The notes under the pieces: generated by a model | What the model was told of the DNA's origin: nothing | Databases searched by the model: none | What the model saw: the letters and a program-made list of their open reading frames with translations, nothing else | Source: Ruminococcus flavefaciens | GTDB taxonomy: Bacteria; Bacillota; Clostridia; Oscillospirales; Ruminococcaceae | Length of the DNA: 26,510 nt | Direction of reading: 5' to 3' | Assembly: GCA_002309635.1 (NCBI GenBank) | Contig: DBXO01000049.1 | Location: 42,602-69,111, forward strand | Program-made: the position numbers and the translations under genes | In this document: positions 21,681 through 26,510 of the stretch, one piece after another | Layout of the letters: every line of letters starts with the position of its first letter | Numbering within the stretch: position 1 is the stretch's first letter

Positions 21681-23267
21681 ATGGGCTCACAAACCGCAAC
21701 ATTCGTCATACTTGCCATCTATGTCGCTATAATGGTAAGTATCGGAATCTATATGTCCAGACGAACAAAATCATCAGAGGACTTTATGCTCGGAGGCAGA
21801 AGCGTAGGTTCATGGCTGACTGCTTTCTCCTATGGTACTACCTACTTCTCAGCTGTTGTTTTCATCGGTTATGCAGGACAGTTCGGCTGGCTGTACGGTG
21901 CTTCCGCTTCATGGATAGGCATAGGCAACGCCATAATAGGAAGCCTTATCCCCTTCTTCCTCATAGGAAAGCGTACACGTCTTATGACAAATCACCTCGG
22001 TGCAAAGACAATGCCTGAATACTTTGAGCACAGATTTGACTCAAAATCTCTCAAAACAGTATCCGCTCTTATTGTTTTCATCTTCCTTATCCCCTATACC
22101 GCTTCCGTATACAATGGACTTTCACGTCTTTTCGGTATGGTATTTGACCTCGGTGAAAACGGCGGAACATACATAATCATCGCAATGGCTGTTCTTTCCG
22201 CTATTTACGTAACACTCGGCGGCTACAAGGCAACAGCTCTCAACGATTTCTTTCAGGGAATCATCATGCTTATCGGTATCGGAACAGTCGTAGCTCTTAC
22301 AGTTCAGAAGAAGAACGGTCTTTCTGCTGCAATTGACGCTCTGAACGGTATTTCAGACGCAAAGACACCCGCAGGCACACTCGGTTCGCTCTTCGGACCT
22401 GATCCTATTAACCTCCTCGGAGTTGTTATCCTTACATCTCTCGGTACATGGGGACTTCCTCAGATGGTACAGAAGTTCTATGCTATCAAGGACGAGCAGG
22501 CAATCAAAAAGGGAGCTATCATCTCCACTCTCTTCGCTGTAGTTGTTGCAGGCGGCTCGTACTTCATGGGCGGTTTCGTAAGACTTTACTGTACACTCGG
22601 CGGAGACCTTGACAAAACTCATATTGAGACCCTGAACGGCAAGCCGGTTTATGATACAATGGTTCCTGCACTTCTTGATACCGCTCTCCCTAATCTGCTT
22701 ATCGGACTTGTTGTAGTACTCGTTCTCTCAGCTTCACTTTCAACTCTTTCATCACTGGTACTTACTTCAAGCTCAACACTTACAAACGATCTAATCAAGC
22801 CACGTATAAAAAATTTCGATGACAAGCACCAGGTACTCTTCATGCGTATTTTCATTGCTGTATTCCTTATTATATCAGTAATCATCGCATGTAACAAGAA
22901 CGCTTCGATCTCGACTCTCATGTCTTACTCATGGGGAGCTCTCTCGGGCGCATTCCTCGGCCCGTTCCTTTACGGCCTTTTCATGAAGAAGGTCTCAAAG
23001 GCAGCATGCTGGACAAGCTTCATCACCGGTGTTGGCATAAGCGTTATCCATATGCTCCTGTTCAGCCTTAACATCGAAGCATTCAGCGGCATCAAGCAGG
23101 CTGTTATCGATCTCAACTGCCCTCTTCAGCTCTTATCGCCCATAAATGCAGGTGCATTTGCAATGCTGATCTCACTTGTCATCGTACCTGTAGTAAGCTC
23201 ATTTACAAAGGCTCCCGATAAAAAAATAGTTGACAACGCATTCAGCAGCCTCACAGCAGCTAAGTGA
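21681..23267 (+). CDS. Sodium:solute symporter (SSS family)
   Basis: A 528-aa membrane transporter of the SSS family (PutP/SGLT fold), which uses the sodium gradient to import a solute. About 13 hydrophobic helices are visible. The first begins VILAIYVAIMVSIGIYMSRR; DFMLGGRSVGSW after it is a family hallmark, and LGGYKATALNDFFQGIIM (about 173-190) matches the conserved SSS signature. ASLSTLSSLVLTSSSTLTND (about 350-369) carries the Ser/Thr-rich stretch that forms the second sodium site. The substrate cannot be fixed from sequence; proline, sialic acid, sugars or other organic acids are all possible in this family. GAAAGG lies 11 nt before ATG. The gene is alone between its own promoter and a strong terminator. 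Confidence 0.93.
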   Translation: MGSQTATFVILAIYVAIMVSIGIYMSRRTKSSEDFMLGGRSVGSWLTAFSYGTTYFSAVVFIGYAGQFGWLYGASASWIGIGNAIIGSLIPFFLIGKRTRLMTNHLGAKTMPEYFEHRFDSKSLKTVSALIVFIFLIPYTASVYNGLSRLFGMVFDLGENGGTYIIIAMAVLSAIYVTLGGYKATALNDFFQGIIMLIGIGTVVALTVQKKNGLSAAIDALNGISDAKTPAGTLGSLFGPDPINLLGVVILTSLGTWGLPQMVQKFYAIKDEQAIKKGAIISTLFAVVVAGGSYFMGGFVRLYCTLGGDLDKTHIETLNGKPVYDTMVPALLDTALPNLLIGLVVVLVLSASLSTLSSLVLTSSSTLTNDLIKPRIKNFDDKHQVLFMRIFIAVFLIISVIIACNKNASISTLMSYSWGALSGAFLGPFLYGLFMKKVSKAACWTSFITGVGISVIHMLLFSLNIEAFSGIKQAVIDLNCPLQLLSPINAGAFAMLISLVIVPVVSSFTKAPDKKIVDNAFSSLTAAK

Positions 23268-23282
23268 TCAACAAGATATAAG

Positions 23283-23323
23283 AAAACTCCTATGGATACT
23301 GTGATACCATAGGAGTTTTTTTC
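23283..23323. terminator. Bidirectional terminator between symporter and htrA
   Basis: AAAACTCCTATGG (23283-23295) pairs perfectly with CCATAGGAGTTTT (23307-23319) over an 11-nt loop. T-rich tail on the plus strand and A-run on the other side make it two-way. Confidence 0.92.
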
Positions 23324-23332
23324 AGATATATT

Positions 23333-24796
23333 TCAGTTTGCATTTACCCTCATGCTGCTGTCAAATGGATTCTTTCTGCTGTCCAGAACAGACTTTTTCT
23401 CCTGAAGAACAAGCTTCATTCTTATATCCTGTCCGCCGCGGGTAACGGTTATTGAGATAGTATCTCCTGCTTTGTACTGGTTCTTTATATCATGAAGTTC
23501 CTGTCCGGTGGACACTGCCTTTCCTTCAATATCGATTATAACATCTCCAGGCATTATTCCTGCACGGTCGGCAGCTCCGTCCGCCTGAAGCGACATTACG
23601 AACACCCCAACAGGAATGCTCCAGTAGCGAGACTCGGCCTCTGTAATATCTCTTGTACTTATAATTCCGATATCGGGACGGCCTGTAACGTACTGATAGT
23701 TTATAAGATCGTCGATAATGACCTTTGCCTCCTTTATCGGTATGGCAAAGCACAGCCCCTCCACGCTTGCGGAAGTACTGTAGCTTGAGGACATCTTCGC
23801 TGAATTGATGCCTACTACCTGTCCGCTGCTGTTGAGAAGCGGTCCGCCCGAGTTACCGTTATTAATTGCCGCGTCGGTCTGTATGAGATTCATCTTCTTC
23901 TCGTTGATATCTATCTTTCTGTTAAGGGCTGAAACGATACCGCTGGTAACGGTTCCGAAAAGGTCAAATCCGAGTGGATTGCCAACCGCTATTACAAGCT
24001 CTCCGACTCTGAGGTCGTCACTGTCGCCCAGAACAGCAGGCTTGAGCTTTGTTTCGTCCACCTTCAATACAGCTATATCAGTCTCAGGATCAACAGCGAT
24101 TATACTTGCCTCATGCTCGGTCTCGTCGCTGAACAGCACTGTAACATTTGAAGCCTCTCCGGCGTTGTATTCCTCATCATAAACTACATGTGAATTTGTA
24201 ACGATATAGCCGTCATCTGTGATAATAATACCTGTTCCGGTGCTTCTGAAGCTCTCGGTCTGAGGCTCTGAACTCCAGCCCCATATATTGAATGTCTGAC
24301 GTGGAGTATAAACAAATGTTGAAGCGACCCCCACAACAGATGGCATAATTGAATCAACAATATCGGGAATTGGCTTAGCGTCTGTTCTTGCTGCGATATC
24401 GATAAGGCTCGGAAGTTTTTCTTCTTCTCCCGCAGGCTTATCGTCGGCAGCTTTAACGTCCCTTGAAACGTTTTTAACGGAATCGCTCGCAAACTCTACA
24501 AGTTCTTTCTTTGAAGCGTTCAGAAACTTATATACCTTAACGATGCCTGCGCACAATACTACGGCAACTATTACAGCTGCTGCACATTTTAACGCAAAGC
24601 TTACCCTGCTTTTCTTTTTCGGCCTGTAAGAATTCTCCGAAGCAAAGGTATAGGATCTCGAATCATATCCATTGTTCTCGGCAGTATCTTCATAACTGTA
24701 CTGATCGTTATAAAGCTCATCAGACTTGTCATCACTGTTGTCGCTGAAGATTCCATCTGAGCGATAATTATCATCATTGTTGTAATTATCCTTCAT
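23333..24796 (-). CDS. HtrA/DegP-like membrane-anchored serine protease
   Basis: A 487-aa trypsin-like serine protease with one PDZ domain, of the HtrA family, expected to degrade misfolded proteins outside the membrane. ATG 24796 is the start because AAAGG lies 8 nt upstream; an ATG at 24805 directly abuts that site. A 60-residue Asp/Asn/Tyr-rich cytoplasmic tail is followed by a basic patch and one membrane helix (about 66-87). The protease domain (about 145-365) has His203 (TNSHVV), Asp240 (ETDIAVL) and Ser316 (GNSGGPL). The PDZ domain (about 377-465) includes AGIMPGDVIIDIEG. The order is the standard HtrA type of Gram-positives. It is monocistronic; the upstream A/T-rich region (24806-24890) has several TATAAT-like boxes but no clear -35. 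Confidence 0.95.
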   Translation of the reverse strand: MKDNYNNDDNYRSDGIFSDNSDDKSDELYNDQYSYEDTAENNGYDSRSYTFASENSYRPKKKSRVSFALKCAAAVIVAVVLCAGIVKVYKFLNASKKELVEFASDSVKNVSRDVKAADDKPAGEEEKLPSLIDIAARTDAKPIPDIVDSIMPSVVGVASTFVYTPRQTFNIWGWSSEPQTESFRSTGTGIIITDDGYIVTNSHVVYDEEYNAGEASNVTVLFSDETEHEASIIAVDPETDIAVLKVDETKLKPAVLGDSDDLRVGELVIAVGNPLGFDLFGTVTSGIVSALNRKIDINEKKMNLIQTDAAINNGNSGGPLLNSSGQVVGINSAKMSSSYSTSASVEGLCFAIPIKEAKVIIDDLINYQYVTGRPDIGIISTRDITEAESRYWSIPVGVFVMSLQADGAADRAGIMPGDVIIDIEGKAVSTGQELHDIKNQYKAGDTISITVTRGGQDIRMKLVLQEKKSVLDSRKNPFDSSMRVNAN

Positions 24797-24897
24797 TCCG
24801 TTCATCCTTTCAGATATAATTCACTATATTATATTATAAGCATTTTTGTGATAATTATATGATAAAGCAGGGAAAAATACATTTTTCTTTTTTATTC

Positions 24898-24930
24898 TGT
24901 AAATAACAAAGCCCCGAATCACTCGGGGCT
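24898..24930 (-). terminator. Terminator of the large structured RNA
   Basis: Minus strand: AGCCCCGA (24930-24923) pairs perfectly with TCGGGGCT (24917-24910) around a 5-nt loop, followed by TTGTTATTT. The hairpin itself is symmetric, but no plus-strand gene ends here, so it most likely ends the RNA read from 25519. Confidence 0.82.
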
Positions 24931-25519
24931 GTTATTATTCTTATTTAATTTTTAAAGCGACTTTCATCACTTAGCTAAATTACCCTTTGGACTCACCCTT
25001 TCGGATCAGATTTTAAATGTGTACCTCTTTTTCACTGTACATCATTCCTTTATATAGTAATAAAGCGATAATAAGTTTTACTCCATCGGAATCACCTATA
25101 AAATTGTATTTGTCCGGTACATCCGAACATCATGCAGTTTCATAAAGCAATAACCTATTTTCTCATTGGACTCAACCTTTACTAAAGAATTTTTCGCAAT
25201 ATATCTAAAGACTTATTGTCGAAATTTCAGATAACTCTGTATCCAAATCTTTCACATGAAGCCGTTTAGATCAGCAAACGTCAGCTTCGTAATTGAATTG
25301 TTCAGCCTTTTTGAGCTTTTTTCAATGGAACAAGCTTAATGCCTATATTCCCTCTTAATGAAATCCAATTACTCAGCAAGCCCGCCGGCTTCACGCTGCT
25401 GTGCGAACTTTCCTTCCATTGGACTCACTCTCCCTTCCGCATATATTCATTTACATTGAGGTCGCCCTCAGTCCAAGTAAATGCAGCTCGGATTGCTCTC
25501 ATGAGTTTTCCTTTTCCTT
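24905..25519 (-). ncRNA. Putative large structured non-coding RNA (about 615 nt)
   Basis: The stretch has a strong minus-strand promoter (25526-25554), a terminator at its end and no gene-sized frame on that strand. Many hairpins are visible. CATTTAC/GTAAATG (25448-25483) closes over GAGG-GCGA-CCUC, a GNRA tetraloop. Others are AAGCC/GGCUU (within 25374-25401), GAAGC-CGUUU/AAACG-GCUUC (25258-25288), GUUCGG/CCGGAC (25112-25128) and TGTAC/GTACA (25020-25041). The box GAGUCCAA occurs three times on the RNA strand (25417-25428, 25164-25177, 24987-24995) with a variant GAUUCCGAUG at 25084-25094, and its complement UUGGACU sits in the 5' hairpin (25470-25476). Size and layout recall the ornate large RNAs (OLE, ROOL, GOLLD), but I cannot assign a family. 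A 25-codon frame (25425-25502) lies near the 5' end. Confidence 0.72.
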
Positions 25520-25525
25520 GTTTAT

Positions 25526-25554
25526 ATATTACCATACTTTGTGTGAAAAGTCAA
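25526..25554 (-). promoter_or_regulatory. Promoter of the large structured RNA
   Basis: Minus strand: TTGACT (25549-25554), 17-bp spacer, TAATAT (25526-25531); expected start near 25519. About 110 bp separate it from the divergent promoter at 25663; nothing else is evident there. Confidence 0.8.
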
Positions 25555-25662
25555 TAGAAATAGATGGTCTATCACATTATTTTCATGCAAATCAGCATAT
25601 ATAACAAAGAATAAAACTATCAATTGTTTAATATCACAATAAATTCTTCATGTATATTCCAC

Positions 25663-25691
25663 TTGATTTTTGAGCTGTATTAGTGTATAAT
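25663..25691 (+). promoter_or_regulatory. Promoter of the DUF1292 gene
   Basis: TTGATT (25663-25668), 17-bp spacer, TATAAT (25686-25691), 40 bp before the start codon. Confidence 0.75.
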
Positions 25692-25731
25692 AAAGCTATA
25701 AAAGGCTTATGCCGGAATGGAGAATTGTTAT

Positions 25732-26022
25732 ATGTCTGAAATGAATGAATATACCCCGGACTTATTTGAGCTTATCGATGAAGAAGGAAACAAGAAGCAG
25801 TTTGAGCTCTTTGACGCTGCCGAGATCGACGGTGAGCAGTACTACGCTATGCTTCCCGCTATCGAGGACGAGGAATTCCTTGATTCCGACTGCGATCTTG
25901 TTATACTCAAATCCATTGAGGAAGACGGCGAAGAGATACTTGCCTCTATTGATGACGACGATGAATTTGAAATTGTATCAAGGTTTTTCCTTGAACGCCT
26001 GGAAGAAGGCTATGACGAATAA
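25732..26022 (+). CDS. DUF1292 domain-containing protein (YrzB-like)
   Basis: A 96-aa very acidic protein of the DUF1292/YrzB family, common in Firmicutes and without a known function. Typical features are the start FELIDEEGNKKQFELFDAAEIDG with strand-turn-strand character, the middle YYAMLPAIEDEE, and ILKSIEEDGEEILASIDDD followed by FEIVSRFFLERLEE. ATG 25732 is used because GGAG lies about 11 nt upstream; an in-frame ATG at 25717 has poorer spacing. In other Firmicutes this family sits near yrzL/ruvX; here it stands between the large RNA and a 6S-like RNA, with its own promoter and no clear terminator. Confidence 0.88.
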   Translation: MSEMNEYTPDLFELIDEEGNKKQFELFDAAEIDGEQYYAMLPAIEDEEFLDSDCDLVILKSIEEDGEEILASIDDDDEFEIVSRFFLERLEEGYDE

Positions 26023-26060
26023 GTTTTTCCAATTTTTTACCATTTTACATAGTTTTGCTA

Positions 26061-26089
26061 TTGATTTTTCCGAATGATTGTGCTATAAT
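26061..26089 (+). promoter_or_regulatory. Promoter of the 6S-like RNA
   Basis: TTGATT (26061-26066), 17-bp spacer ending TGC, TATAAT (26084-26089), giving a -35 plus an extended -10. Expected start near 26096. Confidence 0.8.
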
Positions 26090-26096
26090 ATATATA

Positions 26097-26340
26097 GAAA
26101 AACAAAAGCAAAATTTCTGCCTTGTGCGAGTAATTATAGTTTTTATAATCCAACACATAATTCAAGGGAATTCGTCTCCGTATGTGGACTGCAGACCTCC
26201 CGTACTGCGGAAGAAGGGAGCGAGAAGCATAAGGGCGTTTACCCACCTGCTTAGTGCGGGTTTTATGCACTATATGACGGCAAGGCGGATTTTTATACTC
26301 AAATGGAAACGGTCTCCGAATATCGGAAGACCGTTTTTTT
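26097..26340 (+). ncRNA. ssrS: 6S RNA candidate (SsrS)
   Basis: A promoter-to-terminator unit of about 240 nt with no plausible gene. The ends close through CTGCCTTG (26117-26124) and CAAGGCGG (26281-26288), 8 bp including one G-U pair. The centre has GGGAATTCGTCTCC, then a CTCCC...GGGAG hairpin, then GCATAA/TTATGC enclosing GGG...CCC and ACC...GGT arms. The long closing stem, a largely unpaired middle and an apical hairpin fit Clostridia-type 6S RNA, which binds sigma-A RNA polymerase by mimicking an open promoter. The assignment rests on remembered consensus and layout, not on a covariance search. Confidence 0.65.
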
Positions 26341-26341
26341 A
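26308..26341 (+). terminator. Terminator of the 6S-like RNA
   Basis: AACGGTCTCCGA (26308-26319) pairs with TCGGAAGACCGTT (26323-26335, one bulged A) over a 3-nt loop, followed by a T run to 26340. The converging V-ATPase gene ends at 26343, so it may serve both. Confidence 0.92.
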
Positions 26342-26342
26342 T

Positions 26343-26510
26343 TTATTGCTGATAATGATGACTCTGCTTGAGAACCATATCCTTTACTTTCATAAGTGAA
26401 GTTGTCGTGCTTCTCTCATTTTCCGAAAGCTTCATGGTAATAAACTTTATGGTCTCCTCATAATCGGGTATCATTATATGCTCAAGGGCGTTTACCCTGC
26501 GGCGGGTCTT
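26343..26510 (-). CDS. V-type ATP synthase subunit D (C-terminal part)
   Basis: The last 55 codons of a gene that runs off the window. The translation begins KTRRRVNALEHIMIPDYEET and continues IKFITMKLSENER and LMKVKDM, ending QSHHYQQ. This is the strongly conserved C-terminal helix of V/A-type ATPase subunit D, the central rotor stalk, whose family hallmark is TRRRVNALE followed by IP. A V-type ATPase, proton- or sodium-driven, is common in Clostridia. The upstream subunits would lie beyond 26510. Confidence 0.93.
   Translation of the reverse strand, partial: KTRRRVNALEHIMIPDYEETIKFITMKLSENERSTTTSLMKVKDMVLKQSHHYQQ

Noticed and set aside
24905..25519. RNase P RNA or tmRNA
   Set aside because: Too long for either; it lacks a tRNA-like acceptor with CCA and an Ala-Ala-stop tag frame (tmRNA), and GGAAGGAAAGUUCGC only loosely resembles the RNase P conserved core.
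25339..25604. Plus-strand frames of about 70 codons in the large-RNA region
   Set aside because: No ribosome sites and Phe/Ser/Leu-rich biased composition, and they overlap the structured RNA and its promoter.
26055..26399. 114-codon plus-strand frame over the 6S-like RNA
   Set aside because: It runs through a promoter, a structured RNA and a strong terminator, and overlaps the V-ATPase gene on the other strand.

Overview
The window looks like chromosomal DNA of a cellulosome-forming, anaerobic Ruminococcus (Ruminococcus flavefaciens/champanellensis group; an inference). The main clue is a secreted GH5 endoglucanase with Thr-rich linkers and a C-terminal dockerin. V-type ATPase, ThyX, a DnaD/DnaC-like loader pair, sigma-A promoters with 17-bp spacers and TTG/GTG starts also point to a low-to-mid GC Clostridia genome.

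Layout. (1) 1-2206: palindromic repeats, then a DnaD-like and a DnaC-like replication gene, closed by a two-way terminator. (2) 2209-3474 (-): a Thr-rich lipoprotein of unknown role, divergent from (3) a six-gene operon, 3699-9225: thyX, a DUF2156 protein, a DJ-1/PfpI protein, 5-formyl-THF cyclo-ligase, mltG and a U32-family protein. (4) 9274-10813 (-): an ExbB/TolQ-like channel, an ExbD/TolR-like partner and a third small membrane protein. (5) 10915-11961 (-): a flippase-like membrane protein whose start may be non-AUG. (6) 12048-20095: a sugar-sensing and c-di-GMP cluster around the GH5 gene. It holds a fused sugar-binding/degenerate GGDEF/AraC regulator (-), the GH5-dockerin enzyme (+), an EAL phosphodiesterase (+) and a sugar-binding-domain diguanylate cyclase (+). 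(7) 20130-20890 (-): a Fic toxin with a VbhA-like antitoxin that gene callers easily miss. (8) 20972-21497 (-): an orphan small protein behind a SAM-I/IV-type riboswitch. (9) 21681-23267 (+) a sodium:solute symporter, facing 23333-24796 (-) an HtrA protease. (10) 24898-25554 (-): an essentially gene-free stretch with its own promoter, many hairpins, repeated GAGUCCAA boxes and a terminator, best read as a structured non-coding RNA of about 615 nt. (11) A DUF1292 protein, a 6S-like RNA and the C-terminal end of V-ATPase subunit D.

Most noteworthy are the large RNA, the riboswitch in front of an unknown protein, and the cluster in which related sugar-sensor domains feed a transcription factor and c-di-GMP turnover next to a cellulosomal cellulase. 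All calls come from reading the sequence; no database search was run.
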